NCBI RefSeq assembly: GCF_011297335.1 | Contig: NZ_JAAOTJ010000011.1 | Coordinates: forward strand, 1 to 64,000 | From: Catellatospora methionotrophica | GTDB taxonomy: Bacteria > Actinomycetota > Actinomycetes > Mycobacteriales > Micromonosporaceae | DNA: 64,000 nucleotides | Direction: 5' to 3' | Shown: positions 24,478 to 32,510 of the stretch, piece by piece | Numbering within the stretch: position 1 is the first letter of the stretch | How the letters are laid out: the number at the start of each line of letters is the position of its first letter | Program-made: the position numbers and the translations under genes | The notes under the pieces: model-generated | Database searches by the model: none | Told to the model about the DNA's origin: nothing | The model's input: only the letters and a program-made list of their open reading frames with translations

Positions 24478-25281
24478 TTGTCCCGATCGCGCCTGCTGAC
24501 CTTCACGGCGACCCTCGCCACCGCCTTCACCGTGCTGGTCGCCCTGGCAGCCACCCCCGCCCAGGCCGCTTCCACCGTCCGCTACGTCGCCCTCGGCGAC
24601 TCCTACGCGTCCGGCGTCGGCGCCGGCAGCTACACGTCCGAGAGCGGCGCGTGCCAGCGCAGCACCAAGGCCTACCCCGCCCTGTGGGCCGCCGCCAACG
24701 CCCCCGCCTCGTACGCCTTCGTCGCCTGCTCCGGCGCGACCACCACCAGCGTCACCAGCTCGCAGCTGTCCGCCCTCAGCAGATCCACCACGCTGGTCAG
24801 CATCAGCGTCGGCGGCAACGACGTCGGCTTCGCCAACATCATGTCGACGTGCGCCCTCAAGGGCACCACGCAGTGCGTCGCGGCGGTGCAGGCGGCCGAG
24901 GAAAAGGCCCGCGCGTCGCTGCCCGGCCTGCTGGACAACGTCTACAACGCGATCCGCTCACGCGCTCCCAGCGCTCGCGTGGTGGTCCTCGGCTACCCGG
25001 TGTTCTACCAGCTCGGCACCGTCTGCGTCGGGCTCAGCGCCACGTCCCACGCGAAGATCAACGAAGGCATCAACCTGGTCGACGACCTCACCCGCAGCGC
25101 CGCGAGCCGACACGGGTTCGTGTTCGCCGACGTGCGCTCGATCTTCGTGGGACACCAGCTGTGCAGCGGCGACAAGTGGCTGCACGCCCTCAACTTCGCC
25201 AGCCTCGGCATCTCGTACCACCCGATGGCCACCGGCCACTCCGGCGGCTACTACCCCGTCTTCCGCAACGCCGCCGCCTGA
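24478..25281 (+). CDS. Secreted SGNH/GDSL-family esterase
   Basis: 267-residue secreted hydrolase. TTG start at 24478, 4 nt after GGAGGA, followed by a clear Sec signal peptide ending near ATPAQAA. Block I is VALGDSYASGVGAG (nucleophile Ser), block III GGNDVGF, and block V ISYHPMATGHSGGY (catalytic His). Pairs of Cys (GACQRS, VACSGA, STCALKG, LCSGDKW) suggest disulfides, as in Streptomyces SsE-like lipases. An extracellular lipid or acetyl-ester substrate is likely. Followed by a terminator hairpin. Confidence 0.9.
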   Translation: MSRSRLLTFTATLATAFTVLVALAATPAQAASTVRYVALGDSYASGVGAGSYTSESGACQRSTKAYPALWAAANAPASYAFVACSGATTTSVTSSQLSALSRSTTLVSISVGGNDVGFANIMSTCALKGTTQCVAAVQAAEEKARASLPGLLDNVYNAIRSRAPSARVVVLGYPVFYQLGTVCVGLSATSHAKINEGINLVDDLTRSAASRHGFVFADVRSIFVGHQLCSGDKWLHALNFASLGISYHPMATGHSGGYYPVFRNAAA

Positions 25282-25289
25282 CGCGGCAA

Positions 25290-25327
25290 GGGCACCTTCC
25301 TGTCGCTGTACGCGAGGGAAGGTGCCC
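25290..25327. terminator. GGGCACCTTCC hairpin, bidirectional terminator
   Basis: Perfect 11-bp arms (25290-25300 and 25317-25327), 16-nt loop, between the convergent SGNH and LacI genes. GGGCACCTTCC-type hairpins are, as I recall, common intergenic repeats in Micromonosporaceae; that is recollection, not a search result. Confidence 0.7.
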
Positions 25328-25330
25328 CTC

Positions 25331-26398
25331 TCAACGCCTCACGCCACTTGCGGCCGGTCCGCGGCGGGTGCTGCCCGCGGTGAGGCCGCGTTCGACGAGT
25401 TCCGTGGGCAGCACGACGGTGCGCGGTCGCGAGCGGTCCCCGTCGATCCGCGCGAACAGCAGCTGCGCGGCGCGGCGGGCCAGTTCACGGGTGTCGTAGC
25501 CGATGACGGTCAGCGGGCGCGGCATCAGGTGCGACAGCTCGAAGTCGTCGAAGCCGACCAGGGCCGCGTCGCTGCCGCGCTGCCACAGTTCCTGGACCGC
25601 GCCGACGGTGATGCGGTTGTTCAGGGCCAGGAACGCGGTCGGCGGGTTCGGTTGGGTGAGCATGTCGGCGACGGCCGCCGCGGCGGTGGCGGGGTCGCGT
25701 ACGCCGCCGCGCACCAGTGCGCCGTCGTAGCCGATCCCGGCGTCGGCGAGCGCGTCCTGCGCCCCGGCGAGGCGTTCGCGCATGGTGTGCACGTCGACCG
25801 AGTCCAGCAGCACGCCGATGCGGCGGTGGCCGTCGGCGACGAGTCTGCGTACGCCGTTGCGCGCGCCACCGCGGTTGTCCAGCAGCACCGCGTCGGCCTC
25901 GATGTTGGTGCCGGGACGGTCCAGGAACACCACCGGGATGCCCATGTCGACCTGCGCGTTCAGGAACGAGTGGTCGCATCCGGCGGGCACGACCAGCAGC
26001 CCGTCGACGCGCCGCGAGCACAGGTCGCGCAGCAGCTGCTCCTCGCGCACCGGGTCCTCCTCGGAGGAGGCGGACAGCAGCAGGGTGTCGCGGTCGCGGG
26101 CCATCGCGGCGGTGACGTGGGCGATGGTGGAGTAGAACGGGTTGGCCAGCTCCTCGATGATCAGGCCGATGGTGGCGCTGGCCCGGCCCGCCCGCAGCGC
26201 GCTGGCCATGTGGTTGCGCTGGAAGCCGAGTTCGGCGACGGCGGCGAGGACCCGGTCGGCCATGGCCCGCTGCACGTGCGGCTCGCCGTTGACGACCCGC
26301 GACACGGTCTTGAGGCTGACCCCGGCGAGCCGGGCCACGTCGACCATGGTGGGGCGGCGGCCGGCCCGGCCCGGGGGAACACTGTGCTCGCTCGTCAC
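25331..26398 (-). CDS. LacI-family repressor, probably of the adjacent sugar kinase
   Basis: 355-residue LacI/GalR regulator. The HTH (about residues 17-40) reads MVDVARLAGVSLKTVSRVVNGEPHV with the hinge helix ASALRAGRASATIG. A periplasmic-binding-like effector domain follows (VGFDDFELSHLMPRPLTVIGYD). The start is GTG at 26398. It diverges from a ROK kinase gene, and the 95-bp gap contains a perfect LacI-type palindrome, so it should repress the kinase gene and probably itself. The inducer is likely a sugar or sugar phosphate. Confidence 0.9.
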   Translation of the reverse strand: MTSEHSVPPGRAGRRPTMVDVARLAGVSLKTVSRVVNGEPHVQRAMADRVLAAVAELGFQRNHMASALRAGRASATIGLIIEELANPFYSTIAHVTAAMARDRDTLLLSASSEEDPVREEQLLRDLCSRRVDGLLVVPAGCDHSFLNAQVDMGIPVVFLDRPGTNIEADAVLLDNRGGARNGVRRLVADGHRRIGVLLDSVDVHTMRERLAGAQDALADAGIGYDGALVRGGVRDPATAAAAVADMLTQPNPPTAFLALNNRITVGAVQELWQRGSDAALVGFDDFELSHLMPRPLTVIGYDTRELARRAAQLLFARIDGDRSRPRTVVLPTELVERGLTAGSTRRGPAASGVRR

Positions 26399-26443
26399 GG
26401 CAGGAACGTTACCCGGTCACCGAGGGCGGGTAAGCGACAGACG

Positions 26444-26460
26444 GACAACGTTGTCATAAT
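26444..26460. promoter_or_regulatory. LacI operator overlapping the ROK kinase promoter
   Basis: Perfect 12-bp palindrome GACAACGTTGTC (26444-26455) with the central CG typical of LacI-family sites. It overlaps CATAAT (26455-26460), a likely -10 of the kinase gene. A weaker site GGAACGTTACC lies 43 bp to the left, next to the regulator start. Confidence 0.75.
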
Positions 26461-26493
26461 CTCTCCAACGCCTTCCTCCTCCCTGGAGCCCCC

Positions 26494-27462
26494 ATGCCGC
26501 ACCGCGCTGCCGCACCGCTCGCTCTCGCCGTCGACATCGGCGGCACCAAGATGGCCGCCGGACTCGTCGACGCCGACGGGACCATGCTGGCCGCCGACCG
26601 CATCCCCACCCCGCGCCCGCTGCTCGGACCGGACGCGGGCGAGCAGGTGTGGGCGGGCCTGTCGGCGATGCTCGACGGCCTGCTCGACCGCACCGGCGGC
26701 CGCCCGATCGCCGGGGTCGGCACCAGCACCGCCGGTCCGTTCGACCTGGCCGGGGCCACGGTCAGCCCGGTCAACATCGCCGCCTGGCGGGGCTTCCCGC
26801 TGGTGGACCGGCTCGCCGCGCAGGTGCCCGGGGTGCCGGTGCGGCTGGCCGGGGACGGGGTCTGCGCGGCCATCGGCGAGCACTGGCGCGGCGCCGGGCG
26901 CGGCCATGACGACCTGCTGGTCCTCGTGGTGTCGACCGGGGTCGGCGGGGGTCTGGTGCACGGCGGGCGGCCCTTCACCGGGGCGTCCGGCAACGCCGGG
27001 CATGTCGGCCACATGGTCGTCGACCTCGGCGGCGACGAGTGCCCGTGCGGCGGGCGCGGCTGCGTGGAGGCGATCGCCAGCGGTCCGAGCATGGTGCGGT
27101 ACGCCCGTCGCGAAGGTTGGTCGCCGACCGGCGACGGCACCGCCCGCGACCTGGCCGACGTGGCGCGGGCCGGTGACCCGGTCGCCGTGGCCGCGTTCAC
27201 CCGCGCCGCGGACGCGCTGGCCGCGGGCATCGTCTCGGCGGCCGCGATGTGCGACCTGAACCAGGTGGTCATCGGCGGCGGCGTCGCCAACGCCGCCGAC
27301 CTGCTGTTCCCCCCGCTCAAGGAGGCCCTGGCCCGCTTCGGCCGCCTCGGCTTCCTCCAGGACATCGACGTACGCCCCGCCCACCTGGGCGGCAACGCCG
27401 GCCTCATCGGCGCCGCCGCCCTCATCCACTCCCCCGACCCCTACTGGCCGTCCCACCCCTGA
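26494..27462 (+). CDS. ROK-family sugar kinase (glucokinase-like)
   Basis: 322-residue ROK kinase that would phosphorylate glucose or a related hexose with ATP. The phosphate-1 motif is LAVDIGGTKMAAGLVD. The sugar-binding ENDxxxA-like loop is altered to AGDGVCAAIGEHW. The catalytic segment is VSTGVGGGLV, the GNAGHVGHMVV block provides the His ligand and CPCGGRGCVE the zinc cysteines of the ROK consensus. Controlled by the divergent LacI repressor. It may be a kanosamine- or N-acetylsugar-type kinase instead. Confidence 0.9.
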   Translation: MPHRAAAPLALAVDIGGTKMAAGLVDADGTMLAADRIPTPRPLLGPDAGEQVWAGLSAMLDGLLDRTGGRPIAGVGTSTAGPFDLAGATVSPVNIAAWRGFPLVDRLAAQVPGVPVRLAGDGVCAAIGEHWRGAGRGHDDLLVLVVSTGVGGGLVHGGRPFTGASGNAGHVGHMVVDLGGDECPCGGRGCVEAIASGPSMVRYARREGWSPTGDGTARDLADVARAGDPVAVAAFTRAADALAAGIVSAAAMCDLNQVVIGGGVANAADLLFPPLKEALARFGRLGFLQDIDVRPAHLGGNAGLIGAAALIHSPDPYWPSHP

Positions 27463-27521
27463 TCGATCATGAAGCGAGGGCGGTGACACGCCGTCGAGCA
27501 CGTCCACAAGTTCATGATCGA
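27463..27521. repeat. Palindromic intergenic repeat with TCGATCATGAA ends
   Basis: Perfect 11-bp terminal arms (27463-27473 and 27511-27521) enclosing a 37-nt core that has its own small stem (GGCG/CGCC). It begins right at the ROK kinase stop and sits between convergent genes, so it may terminate both. Repeats with ATCATGAA ends recur in Micromonosporaceae genomes, from memory. Confidence 0.7.
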
Positions 27522-27537
27522 CCCGGCAGGGGGGGGC

Positions 27538-28653
27538 CTACCGGGGGTCGAAGAGGGCTAGGCGGGGGTCGGCGGCGAACTGGGTGATGGTCATGCCCAG
27601 GGCGGGGTTGCGCTGGGTGGCCTGGTGGGCGGCGGAGGGGTCGGGGGTGTTGGTGATGGTGACCATCACCAGGGTGTGGCCGGTGTAGACGAGGACGGTC
27701 CAGAGTTGGGCGTCGAGGCCCAGGGCGAAGCCGGCGCGGCGGCCTTCGGGCTGTTCGCGCAGGCCGTACTGTTCCAGGACTGCGCCGCTGTCGAGTTCGG
27801 CGCTGAAGCCGCACCAGGTGAGGCGGTCGCAGTGGGCGAGGTCGGGCACGTAGGTGGTCGGGGCGACCGAGATGGTCAGGGTGCCGTAGCCGTTGCCGTT
27901 GATCAGTTGCAGGCTCGTCGTCAGGGCGCCCGGAGCCAGGGCCGGGTCGGGTAGCGGGGCTACGTCGCGGGTGTCGCCGCCGTCGGCCAGGCCGAGGTCG
28001 ATGCGGCGCAGGCCCAGCGGGTTGATGCGGGTGAGGACCAGTTCGGCCATCAGGCAGGCGTGGCGCTCGGTGCGGGCCGGGTCGGCGGCGACCGGCTCGC
28101 CCTGGGGCAGCGGCATGTCGCCGGACAGCACCGCGAACCGGTCGACGCCGGTGCGGCCTCCTGCCTGCGGCGGCGCGGGCGGCACCGGGGATCGGGTCAG
28201 CGACGGCAGCGGCGTCGGGCCGGGCACCCCCGCCATGCAGTCGACCTCCTCGGGCGGTGGCGTGCCGCCGGGGTCGGGCCGCAGCAGCACCACCGCGAAG
28301 CCGACGCCGACCGCGAGCGCGACGGTGAGCAGGGTGCTCACCGCCAGGTCGCGGCGGCGCAGCCGCCGTCCGGCGGTGAGCAACTCCGCGGTGGCCAGGC
28401 CGAGCGGCGGCTCCGGTCCCTGCGCGGGCTCGCCGGGCCGGTGGCGGCGCAGCGCGCGCAGCAGGGTCCGCTGGGCGTACGCCTCGGGCGGCTCGAAGCC
28501 GAGCGCCGGCCAGCGCCGGTACAGCCGCAGCAGGGTGCGCCGGACGAGCTCCTCGGCCACGTCCCAGTCGCCGCACCGTTCCCTCGCCTGCCGCCGCAGC
28601 GCGGGGACCAGCGCGGTGGCGAACTCGGCGTACTCGTCCTCCCAGGCACGCAT
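27538..28653 (-). CDS. Sigma-region-2-like domain fused to a membrane anchor and exported domain
   Basis: 371-residue protein of unusual layout. Residues 1-75 (DEYAEFATALVPALRRQARERC, then GDWDVAEELVRRTLLRLYRRW and PPEAYAQRTLLRALRRHR) look like region 2 of a SigE-type ECF sigma factor. No region 4 follows. Instead there is a single membrane helix around residues 95-115 (VSTLLTVALAVGVGFAVVLL), a Pro-rich linker and an extracytoplasmic domain of about 230 residues with four Cys. ATG at 28653 is my choice; GTG at 28668 is possible, and neither has a clear ribosome-binding site. Function unknown. Confidence 0.65.
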   Translation of the reverse strand: MRAWEDEYAEFATALVPALRRQARERCGDWDVAEELVRRTLLRLYRRWPALGFEPPEAYAQRTLLRALRRHRPGEPAQGPEPPLGLATAELLTAGRRLRRRDLAVSTLLTVALAVGVGFAVVLLRPDPGGTPPPEEVDCMAGVPGPTPLPSLTRSPVPPAPPQAGGRTGVDRFAVLSGDMPLPQGEPVAADPARTERHACLMAELVLTRINPLGLRRIDLGLADGGDTRDVAPLPDPALAPGALTTSLQLINGNGYGTLTISVAPTTYVPDLAHCDRLTWCGFSAELDSGAVLEQYGLREQPEGRRAGFALGLDAQLWTVLVYTGHTLVMVTITNTPDPSAAHQATQRNPALGMTITQFAADPRLALFDPR

Positions 28654-28707
28654 TCCGACAGTCAACACAACGAATGCGCTTCGCGGCAGATCCTCCCGCC
28701 TGCTGGG

Positions 28708-29337
28708 TCACCGCACCCGGCGTACCACCGCCACGACCTTGCCCAGCACGACCGCGTCGTCGCCGGGGATCACGCCGTACGCCGGGTTGCACGGCACCAG
28801 CTCGACGTGCCCGCGGCTGACCCGGTACACCTTCACGGTCGCCTCGCCGTCGATCATCGCCGCGACGATCTCCCCGCTGTACGCGGTCGGCTGCTGGCGG
28901 ATCACCACCACGTCGCCGTCGCAGATCGCCGCGTCGACCATCGAGTCGCCGCGCACCCGCAGCGAGAACAGGGTGCCGTGGCCGACCAGGTCGCGCGACA
29001 GGGTCAGGGTCTCCTCCAGCGTCTGCTCCGCCAGGATCGGCCCGCCCGCGGCGATCGTGCCGAGCAGCGGCACCTGCACGGTGTTCGCGCCGCGCTGCTG
29101 CGGGATGCCGTCGTCGTCGAGCGGCAGGCGTACGGTCAGCGCGCGCGGGCGGCCCCGGTCGCGTTGCAGCAGGCCCTTCTCCTCCAACTCGCGCAGGTGG
29201 TACGCCACCGTCGAGGACGCGGCCAGGCCCACCGCCCGGCCGATCTCGCGCAGGGTGGGCGGGTAGCCGCGACTGGTCACGCCGTCCTGAATGACTTCGA
29301 GGATGCGCCGCTGCCGCTCACTCAGCTTCGAATACAC
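28708..29337 (-). CDS. LexA-family SOS repressor (probable second copy)
   Basis: 209-residue LexA. Winged-helix DNA-binding domain at 1-65 ([29 protein letters not shown]). The S24 autoprotease domain has its cleavage site A97-G98 in [10 protein letters not shown], nucleophile S132 in VRGDSMVDA and K169 in EATVKVYRV, so self-cleavage should work. The recognition helix ([17 protein letters not shown]) differs from the usual actinobacterial LexA (typically LTSTSSVAHQL), and I see no GAAC-N4-GTTC box upstream, so this may be a paralogue with its own operator. Start is GTG at 29337. Confidence 0.85.
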   Translation of the reverse strand: MYSKLSERQRRILEVIQDGVTSRGYPPTLREIGRAVGLAASSTVAYHLRELEEKGLLQRDRGRPRALTVRLPLDDDGIPQQRGANTVQVPLLGTIAAGGPILAEQTLEETLTLSRDLVGHGTLFSLRVRGDSMVDAAICDGDVVVIRQQPTAYSGEIVAAMIDGEATVKVYRVSRGHVELVPCNPAYGVIPGDDAVVLGKVVAVVRRVR

Positions 29338-29396
29338 CCTGGCAGGCTAGCCGACCATCGGTGCATAAGCCGTATATCGCCGCACGGCGCGGGGTC

Positions 29397-30011
29397 TCAG
29401 GCGCGGTGGAGGTGGAGGTCGGCGTGGGGGGCGGTGGACTCGACGACGCGGGCGTTGGCCTCGTCGCTGCGGTACACCCAGTCGCGGGCGGCGGCGGGGT
29501 CCAGGCCCTTGGCGTGCTGGCGGGCGAGCAGCCCGTCGACGCGCGGTCCGTCGTCGGCCGACAGGTAGACGGCCAGGTCGAGCAGCTGCCGTACGCGGTC
29601 CCACGGCGGGGTGTCGAGTAGCAGGTAGTTGCCCTCGGTGACGATCACCTCGACGTCCGGCGGGACCGGGATCGCCCCCGCGACGGGTTCGTTGAGGACG
29701 TGGTCGAACGTCGGCGCGTACACCGTCTCGCCGGTGCTCTCGCGCAGTCGGCGCAGCAGCGCGGCGTAACCGGCGGCGTCGAAGGTGTCCGGGGCGCCCT
29801 TGCGGTCGGCCCGGCCGAGCCGCCGCAGCTCCGTGTTGGCCAGGTGGAATCCGTCCATCGGCACCACCGCCGCATGGCCGAGCCGGTCGGCGAGGTCCCG
29901 GGCCAGGGTCGACTTGCCCGCGCCGGGCGCACCGGCGATGCCGATCACCAGGCGGCCCGGCCGCCGCGCGCGCAGCCGGTGCACCTCGTCGAGCAGCGTC
30001 GTGAGCATCAC
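29397..30011 (-). CDS. P-loop nucleoside/nucleotide kinase-like protein
   Basis: 204-residue NTPase of the uridine kinase / pantothenate kinase-like group. Walker A is GIAGAPGAGKST near residue 30. PMDGFHLANTELRRLGRADRKGAPDTFD is the substrate-binding block typical of this group, and VIVTEGNYLLLD is the Walker B-like strand. The proteins are annotated as phosphoribulokinase/uridine kinase-like or fructokinase-like, with no firm substrate. GTG at 30011 or ATG at 30008 are both possible. It starts 10 bp after the threonine aldolase gene, so they form an operon. Confidence 0.85.
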   Translation of the reverse strand: MMLTTLLDEVHRLRARRPGRLVIGIAGAPGAGKSTLARDLADRLGHAAVVPMDGFHLANTELRRLGRADRKGAPDTFDAAGYAALLRRLRESTGETVYAPTFDHVLNEPVAGAIPVPPDVEVIVTEGNYLLLDTPPWDRVRQLLDLAVYLSADDGPRVDGLLARQHAKGLDPAAARDWVYRSDEANARVVESTAPHADLHLHRA

Positions 30012-30021
30012 GGCCAGTCTG

Positions 30022-31134
30022 TCAGCCCGGTGCCCCGGCGGCCAGTTCCAGCAGCGCCAGACCGGCCGCGGTGACGTCGGCGGCGGTCCACTCCAGGGCC
30101 GGGGCGGCCACGGTCATCTCGGTCATCGCCAGGCCCGGCGACCGGTCGGTGAACACGTTGGCGAACCAGGTCTTCTGCTGCTCGGCCAGGGCCAGCACGG
30201 CGGCGTTGAGCGCCGTCGCCGGGCCGGGCAGCCACAGCTGGAACTGGTGGGTGTGCGGCACGTGCGGGAACACCCGCGCGCCGGGCAGCTCGGCCAGCGC
30301 CGCGGCGACGGTCCTGGCGTGCGCGACATACTCGGGCAGCCGGGGCAGCTCGCGGTCGAGGCCGCCCAGCGCGGCGAGCGCGGCGGGCCACTGCTGGAAC
30401 AGCTGCCCGCCGTAGCGGTGCCGCCAGGCGCGGGCCTGCGCGGTGAAGTCCTCGGCCCCGGCCAGCAGCGCGCCGGACAGGCCGCCGAGGGTCTTGTAGA
30501 GCGACACGTAGACGCTGTCGGCAAGCCCCGCCACGGTCGGCAGGTCCCGGCCCAGGTGGAACACCGACTCCCAGAGCCGGGCCCCGTCGAAGTGCACCTT
30601 CGCGCCGCGCGAGCGGGCCGCCGCGACCAGCGCGTTCAGCTCGTCCCAGGTGGGCAGCAGGAAACCGGCGTCGCGCAGCGGCAGCTCGACCAGCAGCGTG
30701 CCGAACGGCTCGTCGAGGTCGCGCACCTCCTGCGCGGTGGGCTGGCGCGGCTCGGTGGTCGCCCACACCCCGCGCAGCCCGGTCAGTGTCTGGTACGCCT
30801 TGCGTTCGTGTACTTCCAGGTGCCCGAGCGGGTGCAGGGCCACCGTCCGGTTGCCGGTGCGCTCGGCCCAGCAGCGCAGCGCCACCTGCTGGGCCATGGT
30901 GCCGGTCGGGAAGAACACCGCGTCGGGTTTGCCGAGCAGCCCGGCGACCCGCCGCTCCAGGGCCGCGACCGGGCCGCCGCCGTAGAAGTCGGGCCGGTCG
31001 TCGAGCCCTTCGTAGTCGACGGCGGCGAGGTCGGCGAGCCGCTCGCGCACCGACGCCGTGCGATGCCCGGACAGGATCCGGTCGCAGCCGCGCATCGTCC
31101 GCCAGCGGCGTTCCGCGGGATCCTCAGCAGCCAT
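30022..31134 (-). CDS. Low-specificity threonine aldolase / beta-eliminating lyase
   Basis: 370-residue PLP enzyme of the threonine-aldolase fold that would cleave L-threonine or related beta-hydroxy amino acids to glycine and an aldehyde. The internal-aldimine Lys is in YVSLYKTLGGLSGALLAG. PLP phosphate and ring contacts are in FFPTGTMAQQVALRCWA and AKVHFDGARLWES. Length and order of motifs are normal for the family. Operon with the downstream P-loop kinase. Confidence 0.88.
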   Translation of the reverse strand: MAAEDPAERRWRTMRGCDRILSGHRTASVRERLADLAAVDYEGLDDRPDFYGGGPVAALERRVAGLLGKPDAVFFPTGTMAQQVALRCWAERTGNRTVALHPLGHLEVHERKAYQTLTGLRGVWATTEPRQPTAQEVRDLDEPFGTLLVELPLRDAGFLLPTWDELNALVAAARSRGAKVHFDGARLWESVFHLGRDLPTVAGLADSVYVSLYKTLGGLSGALLAGAEDFTAQARAWRHRYGGQLFQQWPAALAALGGLDRELPRLPEYVAHARTVAAALAELPGARVFPHVPHTHQFQLWLPGPATALNAAVLALAEQQKTWFANVFTDRSPGLAMTEMTVAAPALEWTAADVTAAGLALLELAAGAPG

Positions 31135-31184
31135 CGGGCCATGATGCCACTACGGGCCGTACGCCGGGTCGCGGGCTGTGCCGG

Positions 31185-31409
31185 CTAGTCGGCGTCGCCG
31201 GGGTAACCGAACACGTCGTCGAGCGGCGCCTTGAAGACGCGGGCGATCTGGAACGCCATCTCCAGCGACGGGGAGTAGCGCCCCTGCTCGATGGCGATCA
31301 CCGTCTGCCGGGTGACGCCGACGCGCTCGGCCAGTTCGGCCTGCGTCATCTCGCCGTGTTCGAGCCGCAGCGCCCGGATGCGGTTGGTGACGCGGGTCGG
31401 TTTAACCAT
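31185..31409 (-). CDS. XRE-type HTH regulator
   Basis: 74-residue Cro/CI-type repressor consisting of little more than the HTH (MTQAELAERVGVTRQTVIAIEQGRYSPSLEMAFQIARVF). The RQTVIAIEQGRYSPSL signature marks the small regulators that accompany DUF2178-like membrane proteins. It overlaps the end of the membrane-protein gene by 8 nt, so the two are cotranscribed. It probably binds the two near-identical palindromes upstream of the operon. Confidence 0.9.
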   Translation of the reverse strand: MVKPTRVTNRIRALRLEHGEMTQAELAERVGVTRQTVIAIEQGRYSPSLEMAFQIARVFKAPLDDVFGYPGDAD

Positions 31410-31875
31410 GGAAGGCTCCGCGGTAGGCCCGGATCTTCGCGATCGCGCCCCAGGTGGTGCCGACGGCCCCGAGCAGGAACAGGGCGTTGCCGATCCAGAA
31501 CTGGTCGGCGCGCACCATCGCGAGCACCAGCACGACCGCCGCGCCGACGCCCAGCACGCCCTGGGCGATGCGGTCGCCGTGGCGCACGATCTCCCGGTCG
31601 CGTACGTCGGACTCGGTGTGGCTGTCCCGCGCGACCATGGCCGACACGATCGAGCCGAGGATCGTCCCGGCGAACGTCACGCCCATCGCCCACAGCATCG
31701 GCGTCACCCAGGCGACCTCCGCGGCGGGGTGACGCCACAGGCGCGGGATGACCACGGCGAAGTAGACCAGTGACGTTGCGGGCACCAGGATCGCCATCAA
31801 CCAGGTGTTGCGTTCCTCGTAGGTGGTCGGGACGCGGTCGGTGTCGGCGGCGGGCACGGGCTTGCACGAGGTCAT
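31402..31875 (-). CDS. Four-helix membrane protein cotranscribed with an XRE regulator
   Basis: 157-residue membrane protein with about four hydrophobic helices. The loop SDVRDREIVRHGDRIAQGVLGVG resembles DUF2178-like proteins. ATG at 31875 follows GGAGG by 7 nt; upstream codons run through the operator region and were rejected. Function unknown. Such protein/XRE pairs are widespread and have been proposed to be membrane-sensing or stress modules, which is not demonstrable here. Confidence 0.8.
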   Translation of the reverse strand: MTSCKPVPAADTDRVPTTYEERNTWLMAILVPATSLVYFAVVIPRLWRHPAAEVAWVTPMLWAMGVTFAGTILGSIVSAMVARDSHTESDVRDREIVRHGDRIAQGVLGVGAAVVLVLAMVRADQFWIGNALFLLGAVGTTWGAIAKIRAYRGAFHG

Positions 31876-31902
31876 GGCACATCCTCCCGGTCGGCCCGGC
31901 GA

Positions 31903-31964
31903 TGTCAAGAATTCTTTACACCACCGGTACGCCGGAGCGTACACCATGTCAGGAATTCTTTACA
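31903..31964. promoter_or_regulatory. Twin operators of the XRE/membrane-protein operon
   Basis: TGTCAAGAATTCTTTACA (31903-31920) and TGTCAGGAATTCTTTACA (31947-31964) are near-palindromes around GAATTC, spaced 44 bp apart, in the leader of the operon. The XRE protein encoded in the operon is the likely ligand. Confidence 0.75.
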
Positions 31965-31974
31965 TCGCTCGGCG

Positions 31975-32070
31975 TCACCGCTTACCGAACATCCACCGGA
32001 TGGCGGCCACGAGGAGCGCGATGCCGAGGACGGTGCCGAACACACCGGCGTACACCTGTTCGCTGGACAC
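31975..32070 (-). CDS. Putative 31-residue single-helix membrane protein
   Basis: Frame opening GTG TCC AGC, giving a peptide with VYAGVFGTVLGIALLVAAI as a membrane helix and a basic end WMFGKR. Codon third positions are almost all G or C. TATGGT lies 6 nt before the GTG, the leaderless pattern used by other genes here. A start two codons earlier (32076) is possible. No homology can be claimed. The rest of 32077-32258 has no evident gene. Confidence 0.45.
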   Translation of the reverse strand: MSSEQVYAGVFGTVLGIALLVAAIRWMFGKR

Positions 32071-32258
32071 ACGCACACCATAGTGAGCACGGGCCCGTTC
32101 CGCCGCCACCGCACCGCCGGGCGCGGCGGCCGCGATCTCGCCGAATCGCCCTTTGTGCAGGCCAACCGGCCCACCCCGAGCGCTACGAGCGCGACAATGG
32201 CAGGGGCGGCACGCGACCTGACGGCGTGCCGGCGCGTCACTGCCGGGAGGCCGGGCCG

Positions 32259-32510
32259 ATGAGCACGAAGCACTGGACCGTGGACATCACCATCGACGAC
32301 GACGGCTCCGGCCGTACGCAGGCGCACGCCCGCCTCGACACCGGCGGCCCGATCACCGCGCTGCGCGGCGACGGCAGCGCCGCGCGGCAGCGGTTCGACG
32401 AGGACGTGCCGGTGATCGGCGACGAGCTCGCGGTCGGCCGCGCCCTGGTGGAACTCGGGCAGCGGCTGCTCGCGCAGGCCGACGCCGACCTGGAACGGAC
32501 CCCCGCATGA
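32259..32510 (+). CDS. DUF1876 (dsRBD-like fold) protein
   Basis: 83-residue protein of the DUF1876 family: STKHWTVDITIDDDGSGRTQAHARLDT, then VPVIGDELAVGRALVELGQRLL. The fold resembles a double-stranded RNA-binding domain, but no role is established. GGGAGG lies 11 nt upstream of the ATG. Its stop overlaps the flavodoxin gene start (ATGA), so translation is coupled. Members often occur with dormancy/universal-stress-type genes in actinobacteria. Confidence 0.85.
   Translation: MSTKHWTVDITIDDDGSGRTQAHARLDTGGPITALRGDGSAARQRFDEDVPVIGDELAVGRALVELGQRLLAQADADLERTPA

Noticed and set aside
29338-29396. SOS box upstream of the LexA gene
   Set aside because: No GAAC-N4-GTTC match; only a TTCGAA within the coding start.
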